A stretch of DNA of 16,018 nucleotides from a bacterium (GCA_030019105.1 JASEGY010000035.1:1-16018), one strand, 5' to 3'; counted from the stretch's first letter, positions 1-6,933 are shown. Notes: generated by a model from the sequence alone, not told the origin. A program made the numbers and translations.

Positions 1-564
1 AGACCGGCCAGACCCTGATGAAGACTATCCTGGCCCCGGGACTTAAGGCGCAACTCATTGTGCTCTTGTTTGTAAAACTCACGCAGCTCTTTGAGCGAGA
101 AGGCAGGGTCTTTCGCATCCTGAAATATCCGGTAGATGATGGGATAGAGCAGGGTAGGATCATCGCTCAAGTAGTCCCTGGCCAAAAGAGCTGTCGTGGT
201 CAGTCTGCTTACACCACCCTGTTCACTTAAATGTCCTGTTCCACACCAGATATGACCATCCTGATCCTCCATGAGGCAGGAAACCCAACTGCCAGCCAAG
301 CCATCCGCCATGGTAAAGGATTGCCACCGCTGTTCATCATAATAGCAGCTTACTCCATTCTCAGTCCCAACCCAAAGATTACCAATACTATCCTCTAAAA
401 TTGCTCTCACCCTATTATCTATCAGCCCATCTTTTGTAGTAAAACTTGTCCATTTTACCCCATCATACTTACTTATGCCTTTATGAGTTCCAAACCAAAG
501 GTTGCCATATTTATCTACTATCATTGAGTGGACAGTATTATTTATTAAACTATCCTGTTCAGTA

Positions 565-694
565 CTCGAGAGCTAAAAGTTCTCGTGTGTCTTCGAGGCT
601 AACCCATTTAAAATAGGCCACTTACCTTCAACGACGAGCAGCTCTGCAAAAGTCAACAGTACCAATGGCTTATGGAGAACTTTTAACTGTCGAG
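565..694. mobile_element. MITE-like element, family B (130 bp, 7-bp target duplication)
   Basis: The ends are 20-bp imperfect inverted repeats: CTCGAGAGCTAAAAGTTCTC on the left and the complement of CTCGACAGTTAAAAGTTCTC on the right (2 mismatches). It is flanked by an exact 7-bp duplication TTCAGTA (558-564 and 695-701). Removing the element plus one TTCAGTA joins the propeller codons ...SYTE and QDSLINN... in frame. There is no coding capacity, so it would need a transposase in trans. It is related to the element at 1125-1274 (same end length, AAGTTCTC core, and a shared TTATGGAGAACTT end). Confidence 0.88.
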
Positions 695-906
695 TTCAGT
701 ATAACTTCTCCAATCTTTCCAATCATACTTACTTACTCCTTTTCGTGTACTAAACCATAAATTGCCATTTTCGTCTTCGGCAATTGAGTGAACATAATCA
801 GCTATAAGTCCACCCTCTGTAGTATCCGTAGTATAAGCAGCCCATTTTTTGCCATCATATTTCCCTGCTCCCTGCACGGTACCAGCCCATATATTTCCAG
901 GATGGT

Positions 907-1039
907 GTATCCTCTTCAAATCTTATGGTAACTCGGGACACCCCCTCAAATTACGTTGATAGATGTTATAGTCAATATAGAGAAGTCTTGGATTGTTAAT
1001 TCCTACTTTTTTACTTACCATTAAATTTGAAGAGGATAC
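907..1039. mobile_element. MITE-like element, family A copy 1 (133 bp, 8-bp target duplication)
   Basis: The terminal inverted repeats begin GTATCCTCTTCAAAT and are identical at both ends for 15 bp, with similarity continuing to ATGGTAA (about 25 bp). It is flanked by an exact 8-bp duplication AGGATGGT (899-906 and 1040-1047). Removing element plus one duplication restores the propeller stretch FEDHPGNIWAGT. No ORF of its own. A second copy with the same ends lies at 7322-7493. Confidence 0.9.
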
Positions 1040-1124
1040 AGGATGGTCTTCAAAGAGTGAACGGACATTCATGTCAGGTAAGCCATGCTTAGGTGTATAA
1101 GTAACCCATTTTTTACCATCGTAT

Positions 1125-1274
1125 CTGGTCAGTAGCAAGTTCTCCATAAGTGCTTGATTTTTCGACACTTAAGTTTCTCGCAGTTCAGACGCAATCGCGT
1201 AGAGAAAAGGCTTTAGTTTCAACAACTTACAGAGTATTCATTCTGGGAAAAGCTGAGAACTTACTGCTGTCCAG
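1125..1274. mobile_element. MITE-like element, family B/C (150 bp, 7-bp target duplication)
   Basis: The ends are CTGGTCAGTAGCAAGTTCTC and the complement of CTGGACAGCAGTAAGTTCTC (20 bp, 3 mismatches). It is flanked by an exact 7-bp duplication ATCGTAT (1118-1124 and 1275-1281). Removal restores the blade sequence GVSKYDGKKWVTYT. The end length, AAGTTCTC motif and 7-bp duplication match the element at 565-694, so both probably use one transposase, while the interiors differ. The orientation appears opposite to that copy. Confidence 0.88.
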
Positions 1275-1600
1275 ATCGTATTTACTTACTCCTCCACCCC
1301 ATGTTCCAAACCATAGATTTCCAGACTTATCTTCAATAATTGAAAAGACACGGTTATCTGGCAACCCGTCTCTCTTTTTAGGATAATGAAACCACTTTTT
1401 ACCGTCATATTTACTTACACCATTATTAAAAGTCCCAAACCAAAGATTACCCGTTCTGTCTTCAAGAATTGACCATACATCATTATCAGCCAGTCCATCC
1501 TCAGTCGTAAAGTTCGTCCACTGATCCCGCAGGTCAAACCTTCCCTTTTGCCTCAGCTCGTCCTTTTTGCTCATATCTCCTCGCACCTTTTAAAAAATAC

Positions 1601-1629
1601 TTGACAAAACTACTACCTTATGGTAACAT
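1601..1629 (+). promoter_or_regulatory. Promoter of small RNA copy 1
   Basis: TTGACA (1601-1606), 17-bp spacer, TAACAT (1624-1629), then 7 nt to the first conserved base of the RNA. The -35 and much of the spacer are conserved in the second copy at 3196-3226. The 7 nt between -10 and the RNA start are not conserved, which is the pattern expected of a promoter plus transcript. Confidence 0.6.
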
Positions 1630-1636
1630 AGAAGAT

Positions 1637-1711
1637 GGAATTAGCCTGATAACCGAACTGTTGCCGATGGGTGGCTTGTCCTTCTATGGACTAGGTTTCA
1701 GGCTTTTTTTT
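1637..1711 (+). ncRNA. Structured small RNA gene, copy 1 (about 75 nt)
   Basis: The sequence from GGAATTAGCC to the T run is almost identical to 3234-3308. Three helices can be drawn: a long closing stem AGCCTGATAACC / GGTTTCAGGCT, an inner hairpin GCC-GATGGGT-GGC and a second hairpin GTCC-TTCTAT-GGAC. A run of eight T follows the closing stem, so the whole RNA folds as a branched intrinsic terminator. It starts about 7 nt after a -10 box. The end meets the stop codon of the convergent DUF3800 gene. I do not recognise the family. On the other strand it would sit 5' of the propeller gene like a leader element, but the promoter and U tract favour plus-strand transcription. Confidence 0.6.
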
Positions 1712-2339
1712 ATTTTGGCCACATTCCGACAAATATCTCTCTAAATCTGATAATATTTCTATAAACCTGGCTATCTGATTTACTTTTATTTAATGCCCTT
1801 GCCAGTGATCCACATATCATATCTGTTAGTTGCAACAGATTATTACCTTTTGAATGCTCTGTCTTCACTTTCTTTATTAGATCAGAACTCTCTTCAATAT
1901 TAATTTTGCCCTTGATATACTTCTTTAATTGACTTTGGAAGGTTGATCCGCCACTTCTATCAAATATTACCGTGGCATTTCTTAAGTAAGGTTTGGCATT
2001 CTCAAATACTAACCTTGTTGCATATTTATAAAAGGAACTCCCAGACTGAAAATTTGATTTACAAAGCTCTCTTTTGTTAATAATAATACCAAAGTAGAAG
2101 AAATTATAACCACAAAGCTTTTCTAAGAAATACTTTCTGATCTTAGGATGATTGTTATAGAAATGGAATTCAAAATTAGTTGGTAGAGATAATTCTTTCC
2201 GAATTAAATCTATCTTTCTATCAGCATCTTCTGCCTCATCATTATCCTCAAAGATAACCAATGTAACAACAAAGTACTCTGAACTGCCATCCTTCTCAAC
2301 TACACCCGGATCACCAGATTCGTCTACGAAAACAAGCAT
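1710..2339 (-). CDS. DUF3800 domain protein
   Basis: 209 aa, complete, with the features of the DUF3800 family: N-terminal FVDESGD motif (residues 4-10), a central IFDRSGG segment and a C-terminal LLQLTDMICGSLAR stretch. These carry the acidic residues of a predicted RNase H-like fold. The biochemical role of the family is not established; members are common near mobile elements and in accessory regions. Start ATG at 2339, preceded by a weak AGAGGTAG. The stop codon abuts the U tract of the convergent small RNA. A 213-bp inverted-repeat element lies 39 bp upstream and may have separated the gene from its original promoter or operon (DUF433/DUF5678 genes upstream on the same strand). The coding region is AT-richer than its neighbours. 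Confidence 0.85.
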   Translation of the reverse strand: MLVFVDESGDPGVVEKDGSSEYFVVTLVIFEDNDEAEDADRKIDLIRKELSLPTNFEFHFYNNHPKIRKYFLEKLCGYNFFYFGIIINKRELCKSNFQSGSSFYKYATRLVFENAKPYLRNATVIFDRSGGSTFQSQLKKYIKGKINIEESSDLIKKVKTEHSKGNNLLQLTDMICGSLARALNKSKSDSQVYRNIIRFREIFVGMWPK

Positions 2340-2378
2340 TTAATCTACCTCTTACATGCATTTGCATTTTAGCTACAT

Positions 2379-2591
2379 ACGTGAATATGAAAACTTGATT
2401 CTGTCGGAACTGATTGCAAATCAATATTTTATGTGAGACTAAATGCTTATTCGGAGTTGCCATGTTTTGATAAATACAGTTTAATAGAGTAGATCGCAGT
2501 ATAGTATTGGCGCAATGTGTTGACTGCATAGTGATTAAGGCCACACCATCTAACTTGCTGTAACCGTGGAGGTTAGTTTTCATATTCACGT
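2379..2591. mobile_element. MITE-like element, family F (213 bp, 5-bp target duplication)
   Basis: Perfect 16-bp terminal inverted repeats: ACGTGAATATGAAAAC (2379-2394) and GTTTTCATATTCACGT (2576-2591). It is flanked by TACAT on both sides (2374-2378 and 2592-2596). A reading frame on the minus strand crosses it but also runs across both boundaries and resembles nothing I know, so I treat it as non-coding. It sits between the DUF3800 gene and a broken aspartyl-protease-like gene. Confidence 0.72.
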
Positions 2592-2608
2592 TACATGACA
2601 ACACCCCT

Positions 2609-2752
2609 TCAGGGTGAAACATCTCTGAAACCAATACCCACCACAAGCATCTTTTCTGACCTGCTCCATGTATCTTGGCTCTTTAACTGAAGCGGTATTA
2701 TCGGGACTTCAAATCCCCGATACTTAGTATACTCAAACTCTATAATATGCAC
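2609..2752 (-). pseudogene. Truncated aspartyl-protease-like gene (N-terminal fragment)
   Basis: Starting from GTG at 2752, overlapping the DUF5678-like gene by 13 nt, the frame reads HIIEFEYTKYRGFEVPIIPL..., the characteristic N-terminus of small retropepsin-like aspartyl proteases often encoded directly after DUF5678-like genes. Similarity appears to end around residue 33 (...TWSRSE). The following 14 residues lead to a stop at 2609, before the catalytic DSG motif of the family. The rest of the gene is absent. The adjacent 213-bp element begins 18 bp further on, so a rearrangement associated with it is plausible but not shown. Confidence 0.6.
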
Positions 2753-2952
2753 TCGAAATCCTCCTCTTTTGGAACACGCAGAACTGAAGGAATAGTCCGA
2801 GGATATTTTTTTCTGGCTGTATTATCCACTTCTTTTGCCGAATCCCCCACGGCGACTAATTCTTCCATTGCCACAGAGACATATTTCCCTCCATATTTTT
2901 CTACTAACTCAGCAAAATGTTCATGTATCCACTCTTGATCTTTGGTCAACAT
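2740..2952 (-). CDS. DUF5678-like small protein
   Basis: 70 aa: DQEWIHEHFAELVEKYGGKYV followed by VAVGDSAKEVDNTARKKYP and an acidic C-terminus RVPKEEDFECIL. This is the usual layout of the DUF5678 family, short proteins encoded just before an aspartyl-protease-like gene, as here (2609-2752, truncated). A strong Shine-Dalgarno GGAGGGAGG precedes ATG at 2952. The start lies inside the end of the DUF433 gene (32-nt overlap), implying co-transcription and probably coupled translation. Function unknown; with the protease partner broken, the gene may be an orphan. Confidence 0.72.
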   Translation of the reverse strand: MLTKDQEWIHEHFAELVEKYGGKYVSVAMEELVAVGDSAKEVDNTARKKYPRTIPSVLRVPKEEDFECIL

Positions 2953-3154
2953 AATTCTGCCTCCCTCCTACAGATAGACACGCTCGAAGATCATCTGGTC
3001 CAAGCATAGGATAATCCTCAAATATTTCTTTTTCTGTAACTCCCTGACTGAGAAGGTCAAGAATCATTTCTACCGAAATTCTCATTCCTCGAATGATAGG
3101 CTTACCTCCAAAGATTTGAGGGTTTATTGTAATTCGTTCCAGTAGATTTGGCAT
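2921..3154 (-). CDS. DUF433 protein (putative antitoxin-type DNA-binding protein)
   Basis: 77 aa from ATG at 3154, chosen because AAGGAGGAAGAG lies just upstream; a longer frame to 3253 would run into the small-RNA promoter. Family signature: ITINPQIFGGKPIIRGMRIS (near residues 7-26), then MILDLLSQGVTEKEIFEDYPMLGPDDLRACL, a helix-turn-helix-like core. DUF433 proteins are commonly antitoxins paired with a DUF5615 PIN-like toxin. Here the next gene is DUF5678-like and no PIN toxin is visible. The last 15 residues (after CLSV) are unlike the usual helical tail and come from reading through the next gene's ribosome-binding site, so the C-terminus may be altered. Confidence 0.8.
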   Translation of the reverse strand: MPNLLERITINPQIFGGKPIIRGMRISVEMILDLLSQGVTEKEIFEDYPMLGPDDLRACLSVGGRQNYVDQRSRVDT

Positions 3155-3195
3155 AATCTCTTCCTCCTTCCTATTTTTGCTAATGGGCAAAACAT

Positions 3196-3226
3196 TTGAC
3201 AAAACTGCTCTACCTTGTGGTATCAT
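3196..3226 (+). promoter_or_regulatory. Promoter of small RNA copy 2
   Basis: TTGACA (3196-3201) and TATCAT (3221-3226) with a 19-bp spacer, again 7 nt before GGAATTAGCC. The spacer resembles copy 1 (AAAACT...CTACCTT.TGGTA) with a 2-nt insertion. It runs divergently from the DUF433 gene, whose start is 42 bp to the left. Confidence 0.55.
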
Positions 3227-3233
3227 AATATTC

Positions 3234-3308
3234 GGAATTAGCCTGATAACCAAACTGTTGCCGATGGGTGGCTTGTCCTTCTATGGACTTAGGTTTCAGG
3301 CTTTTTTT
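3234..3308 (+). ncRNA. Structured small RNA gene, copy 2 (about 75 nt)
   Basis: Nearly identical to 1637-1711: one substitution in the loop after the closing-stem 5' arm (CCAAAC versus CCGAAC) and one extra T before AGGTTTCAGGC, both outside the helices. The closing stem, the GCC-GGC and GTCC-GGAC hairpins and the seven-T tract are all kept. Outside promoter plus transcript, the flanks of the two copies do not match. It points towards the 3' end of the convergent gene at 3359-3661. Function unknown. Confidence 0.6.
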
Positions 3309-3358
3309 ATTTTTCTCACCCACCACCAAATATTCAGCCCTGTATATGAGGTCTGGAT

Positions 3359-3661
3359 TTAAATACTTACTGCTTCAATATCCTTCTGCTTCAAATCAGC
3401 CTTTCTTCCATAGAAGAGAAAAGGTAACTTTTCTACCTCATGCTCAACGACCCGTTCCATCTCTTTCTTTGTAGGGATACGAATAAAGTTACCGTCTTTA
3501 TCGAGATGAAATTCACCTACTATAAGCACCCCTCTCTCTGTCTTACACAAGACAGACACTCTCCAAATCTGCTTCTTTAGATCAAATTTGGGAGTAGCTG
3601 GTGTAGTCAGGTGCCCCACATTCTCATAAAGGTACTTCCTTACTTTTTCATAGATTTCCAA
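3359..3661 (-). CDS. Conserved hypothetical small protein
   Basis: 100 aa, from a TTG at 3661 preceded by AGGTGAGA at suitable spacing. The middle (IWRVSVLCKTERGVLIVGEF) reads as alternating beta strands, followed by HLDKDGNFIRIPTKKEMERVVEHEVEK, a turn with acidic residues and then a charged helix. It has no signal peptide or membrane segment. I recognise the HLDKDGNFI.IPT pattern as recurring in small uncharacterised bacterial proteins, but no function is known to me. It lies 61 bp downstream of the helical-repeat gene on the same strand, so co-transcription is possible. Confidence 0.6.
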   Translation of the reverse strand: MEIYEKVRKYLYENVGHLTTPATPKFDLKKQIWRVSVLCKTERGVLIVGEFHLDKDGNFIRIPTKKEMERVVEHEVEKLPFLFYGRKADLKQKDIEAVSI

Positions 3662-3722
3662 TTCGTCTCACCTACCCCCATTGCTCCATACTCAACTAAG
3701 ATCGCTCATAAAGGACCTTTTT

Positions 3723-5444
3723 TTATTGAGAAGCTGCCGTGTTCAACTCTTGCAGGAAGGCTCGATGTCGGGGAAACTGGCTGCGAAGGCCATTGATTAG
3801 AGCGTCTGCTTGTTCACTATGCCGGCGAAGCCGCAATACCTCAGCACAAGCTGCGGCAAGTACCGCCGCTTTATCATAACTCTTACGGTGTTGATTTTCG
3901 ACAATACTATTCGCCCTGCGTTTGGCCACATCCACGCACCAATGCAGAAGTTTTTCAGCTTCCTCCCCTTCCAGGGATTCCCGGGCAAATAATTCCTGAT
4001 AGATGCTTTCTAACCGCTTGCACTCGTCATCAGCAGACCGGCCATAAAGATCAATACTCTTTTGCAATCCCCACTGCCACAATTTTGACAGGTTCCGAGG
4101 AAGCGATGATAACTTTCCCCCTGCCAGCGAGACCAGGAAAGCTGGAATTACGAGCCCTTGTGGATTATCAGACATGTTCCATCCTAACACCGGCTTGGGG
4201 GCGGCTGCCTTGTGGGCCGAATCCCAGTTTCCTGAAAGCAGATAAGCATGGACAAGCTCAAACAGAGAAACCATTGCAGGCCGCTCGATGTTATCTCTAT
4301 CGGCCCATCCCGATATCGAGTCAAAGCGCTGTGAAGGTCGGGCGAGATAGCCTTCAAGGTGCTGGGCGGCCTGCTGCATCCGTTCTTTCTGTTGTGCGCC
4401 GGCGGGAGTTGCTTCCCAGAGGTCTAACAATCGACTAACAACCGGCTTAGCGGTGAAGGCCTCCCACCGTCCCTGACGGACAAGCTCGTGGTCATTGAGT
4501 TCTTGCGCGCTCACGCAAAGATGATCTGCGATAGCCGAGCGGATAGGCAAATCCGGCGGAAGCATTTGGAGGGCTTCCTGGGCGGCGGCTATTACTTCCC
4601 GGTGTTTCCCTTCCCCCTGGAGAGCAGCAATCCAGTCCACATAAGCCCGCGGCCGGCTCTTCCCTTCTTCACGGGAGAGCGCCTCCAGGCCCTTTGTGCC
4701 CTGAGCCAGTTTAATAGCTTCCCGCAGCCAACGGTCTGCATCAGCCCCGCTTTGCTTTTGCAAAAAAACAATCCAGTCGTCGAAAAATTTCTCCTTGTCC
4801 GGGAGCGGATTCGGAGAAACCTGGATAATATCTTCAAGCCTGACACCCTTCCCCCATACAAGGTCATCAATGCCCTGCATCTCTTCAAAGAGCACGTCGG
4901 GGCGACGGGTGAGAGCGGTTGTCTCGTACAGGGCGTGCAGGTACCTGGCACGCGCTTCGCTCATGTCCACGTTATGTAAGTCCATAGCGCTCACTTTCCT
5001 ACCGTAAGCATCTTCCATATTCAGCACATCGAATAACTTACGGTAGGCAACATAGGCGAGAGGCATATTTCCGAAATCGAACACCCCGGCCGCTCGGTCA
5101 AATAACCCGGTTAAAGGATCCACGTATTCTTCGTATTGCCCGAGGCTATCTTCATCATCCCAGTCGTCGTCATAGTATTCATCAGCGTCCTCCATTTCGC
5201 TGCCTATCTCATGAGCCAGATCTTCGATATCTGAAAGCAGATCATCCTGACTTAGGACACGTTCCACTTCCGCTTTAGCCTCTTCACCAGATTTGAGCCG
5301 GGCAAGAAAATCGTTCCGGTCAGATGGTGAAACATTGTGCGCCATCCTCCGTAAGATAGAACGTAGTTCATCTTCCGAATAGGCAACCAGTCGCTTCTCG
5401 ATTTCTTCGAAGAAAGCCTTTAATGACATCTTGTTTTCTAACAT
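3723..5444 (-). CDS. Helical-repeat protein, DUF6880/SWIM-associated type
   Basis: 573 aa from ATG at 5444, chosen because CCAGGAGGTG lies 8 nt upstream; an in-frame ATG at 5483 has no such site and falls in an inverted repeat. The N-terminal part has helices followed by a very acidic stretch (about residues 82-102, many D and E). The rest is rich in amphipathic alpha-helices of TPR type, with a C-terminal part (LHWCVDVAKRRANSIV... to RLRSQFPRHRAFLQEL) like the DUF6880 region that also follows SWIM zinc fingers in other proteins. No CxC...CxH SWIM motif, signal peptide or membrane segment is visible. A scaffold or protein-interaction role is likely on family grounds only; no partner SWIM gene is in the window. 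Confidence 0.65.
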   Translation of the reverse strand: MLENKMSLKAFFEEIEKRLVAYSEDELRSILRRMAHNVSPSDRNDFLARLKSGEEAKAEVERVLSQDDLLSDIEDLAHEIGSEMEDADEYYDDDWDDEDSLGQYEEYVDPLTGLFDRAAGVFDFGNMPLAYVAYRKLFDVLNMEDAYGRKVSAMDLHNVDMSEARARYLHALYETTALTRRPDVLFEEMQGIDDLVWGKGVRLEDIIQVSPNPLPDKEKFFDDWIVFLQKQSGADADRWLREAIKLAQGTKGLEALSREEGKSRPRAYVDWIAALQGEGKHREVIAAAQEALQMLPPDLPIRSAIADHLCVSAQELNDHELVRQGRWEAFTAKPVVSRLLDLWEATPAGAQQKERMQQAAQHLEGYLARPSQRFDSISGWADRDNIERPAMVSLFELVHAYLLSGNWDSAHKAAAPKPVLGWNMSDNPQGLVIPAFLVSLAGGKLSSLPRNLSKLWQWGLQKSIDLYGRSADDECKRLESIYQELFARESLEGEEAEKLLHWCVDVAKRRANSIVENQHRKSYDKAAVLAAACAEVLRLRRHSEQADALINGLRSQFPRHRAFLQELNTAASQ

Positions 5445-5463
5445 CTGTACACCTCCTGGAGTA

Positions 5464-5667
5464 AAATTTCGGCATCGTTTCATTCAGCCTGGAAATTGTT
5501 GGAGATCGGTTTACACTTTTGGGGAGTTTAGGCTTTAGCCTTTCATAAATGAAATCCTAAAGGATTAACTCCAAAGAAGTTGCGTAGCCTAATTTAAATT
5601 CGGCCATGCACTCCGCTTCAAAAGTGTAAAGCTGTTATTTGGGCGATTTGAAACGATGCCAAAATTT
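5464..5667. repeat. 204-bp inverted-repeat element with nested palindromes
   Basis: Outer arms AAATTTCGGCATCGTTTCA (5464-5482) and TGAAACGATGCCAAAATTT (5649-5667) pair at 18 of 19 positions. Inside is a second pair, TTTACACTTTT / AAAAGTGTAAA, and inside that a repeat shared with 9572-9652. I find no target duplication next to the outer arms. It fills the spacer between the RNA ligase gene and the helical-repeat gene, with its left arm only 8 bp from that gene's ribosome-binding site. It could fold into a long mRNA hairpin or be an old MITE-like element. Confidence 0.65.
5523..5602. repeat. Dispersed palindromic repeat, copy 1
   Basis: GGAGTTTAGGCTTTAGCC ... GGATTAACTCC forms a hairpin with a TTTCAT/ATGAAA pair inside it. 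It is followed by TAGCCT..TTAAATTCG. The same arrangement recurs at 9572-9652 upstream of aroB. Confidence 0.75.
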
Positions 5668-5705
5668 CGTTGGTAATCACCAAATCACCTTCAACCAATA
5701 TACCC

Positions 5706-6917
5706 CTAAGCAAAACTCATTATGATACTGTAGACCTTCTTCATTTGCTGTTTAGGGAATTTAGCCGACAGGCTGCGCATTACCTCTCGCTTATTTAGTA
5801 AGATGCTCATTCCAAGAGCACGATACTCATCAAGCACCCTGTTTCTAAACTCAGCTTCTCTGGTCACAAAACCCACGCACCGCTCAATCAGGTAGTGGTT
5901 AGCTTCGACTATCTCCGGCTGGAATTCTTCAATAAGAAGTTGTTTTACAAAGTCAATAGTAAGGGTATCAACATTCTCAAAGGCATTCCAGCAGGTAGCA
6001 ATAACAATATTCTTATTAAGGCCGCCGGCACCGGCGCTAAAGTGGATTGTCTCTATTGTTTCCGGCTTGCACTTTATCTGGAGGCACCTCCCGTCTATCA
6101 GGTGTAAATACCATACCGTGCCTTCCAGGCCAGAGTAATAACCTTCCTCCTCTTGCTTCAAATTTGCTTCAAGCTCTTTCTGGGTTGTCTCGTAATTCCA
6201 CACATAGTCCCTATTAATTACCCTGAAGCGTTTAACCAGGGGGATTTCATCCAGGCTTGAGTAGTCCTCTTCGGCAGCCAGGCCCAACTTGGTCGGAGAC
6301 ATAATCTTGCCTGTGTTGGTCACACCAAACAATAAGGCAATATCCAATGGGTTCTTATAAACGACCAGATGAGGGTTCCTCGCTCCATACAGTTCAAATG
6401 ACAGGTTGCAATTATGCTTTATCATTATTTGTCTTAGCCTGTCTATGTAGGGTGCGGCGGTTTCTTTCCACATATTATAGAAGTCCCCGAATCTACTTGA
6501 ACCCAGGAACGGCCGCAGTCTTGTCTTGTAGGTGAGATACCTGTTCTCTCCGTCAGTATAAAAGTAAGACAGGACATTCGTTCCATCTAATTTTTCATAA
6601 ATCTCAATATACTTGGCCGAAGGAAAGGCGTAATTCCTCGTTCCATCCGCGCTCTCGCCAAACGGATAGTGCATCTTCGGTGTGCCCATTATGAGTTGAG
6701 GCGTTATTTCCCTGTTATTTACCCGTGTTATTATCAAGGAGCCATAATACTCATTAGACTTCCGGGAGATAACACCAGCCATCTCATTCTTTGGATTGAA
6801 CGGGTCAACCTCACAGAACTCGGTATAATCCTTACCGAATAACTCTTTTACCTCAGCAGCTAATTTTTTGTTCATTCTTCCAATTTCACTCCAGTCTATG
6901 CGTTTTCTTCTCTCCAA
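5706..6917 (-). CDS. RNA ligase, Rnl2-like nucleotidyltransferase family
   Basis: 403 aa. It has the covalent nucleotidyltransferase motifs in order: motif I EKLDGTN with predicted adenylated lysine K109, motif IIIa LSFELYGARN (about 172-180), motif IV GLEGTVWY (about 263-270) and motif V LQIKCKP (about 279-285, two lysines). This matches stand-alone RNA ligases of the T4 Rnl2/PF09414 group, which seal 3'-OH/5'-PO4 ends in nicked RNA via an AMP intermediate. About 95 residues precede motif I and about 115 follow motif V, presumably a helical C-terminal domain. The TTG start at 6917 has only a weak upstream site; ATG at 6875 (residue 15) is an alternative. No kinase-phosphatase, RtcB or anticodon nuclease partner is nearby, so the substrate is unknown. 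The upstream neighbour is a pseudogene 16 bp away. Confidence 0.82.
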   Translation of the reverse strand: MERRKRIDWSEIGRMNKKLAAEVKELFGKDYTEFCEVDPFNPKNEMAGVISRKSNEYYGSLIITRVNNREITPQLIMGTPKMHYPFGESADGTRNYAFPSAKYIEIYEKLDGTNVLSYFYTDGENRYLTYKTRLRPFLGSSRFGDFYNMWKETAAPYIDRLRQIMIKHNCNLSFELYGARNPHLVVYKNPLDIALLFGVTNTGKIMSPTKLGLAAEEDYSSLDEIPLVKRFRVINRDYVWNYETTQKELEANLKQEEEGYYSGLEGTVWYLHLIDGRCLQIKCKPETIETIHFSAGAGGLNKNIVIATCWNAFENVDTLTIDFVKQLLIEEFQPEIVEANHYLIERCVGFVTREAEFRNRVLDEYRALGMSILLNKREVMRSLSAKFPKQQMKKVYSIIMSFA

Positions 6918-6933
6918 ATTGCTTTCATAGATT

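Larger units (their letters stand above)
1..1574 (-). pseudogene. Two-component-regulator-type beta-propeller gene broken by three small elements; 3' end outside window
   Basis: Minus-strand gene made of about 41-residue propeller blades with the recurring pattern DGLxDNxVxSIxEDxxGNLWFGTxxGVSKYDGKKW. It is split into several frames by three inserts (1125-1274, 907-1039, 565-694). Deleting each insert plus one copy of its target duplication gives an uninterrupted frame of about 380 codons with seven blades, followed by a non-repeat region (LTTTALLARDYL onward) still open at the window edge. Such propellers are known as sensor domains of hybrid histidine kinases and in secreted proteins; here the output domain, if any, lies beyond position 1. 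No signal peptide is visible, so the 5' end may itself be truncated. The start is either ATG at 1574, with GAGGAG very close, or GTG at 1586. The family call is firm; loss of function is inferred from the inserts. Confidence 0.85.

Noticed and set aside
922..1627. Shared CTTATGGTAAC in element A1 (922-932) and the small-RNA promoter (1617-1627)
   Set aside because: Only 11 bp and not kept in the second RNA copy; probably chance, though a promoter in the element end is conceivable.
1637..1711. Riboswitch on the minus strand upstream of the propeller gene
   Set aside because: Both copies lie 5' of minus-strand genes, but I could match no known riboswitch core, and the conserved promoter and U tract point to the plus strand.
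2311..2646. 111-aa minus-strand reading frame between DUF3800 and the protease fragment
   Set aside because: It crosses both ends of the 213-bp inverted-repeat element and overlaps the DUF3800 start; no recognisable family or ribosome-binding site.
4085..4979. Plus-strand reading frames of 117 and 163 aa
   Set aside because: Antisense to the well-supported helical-repeat gene; composition follows the other strand.
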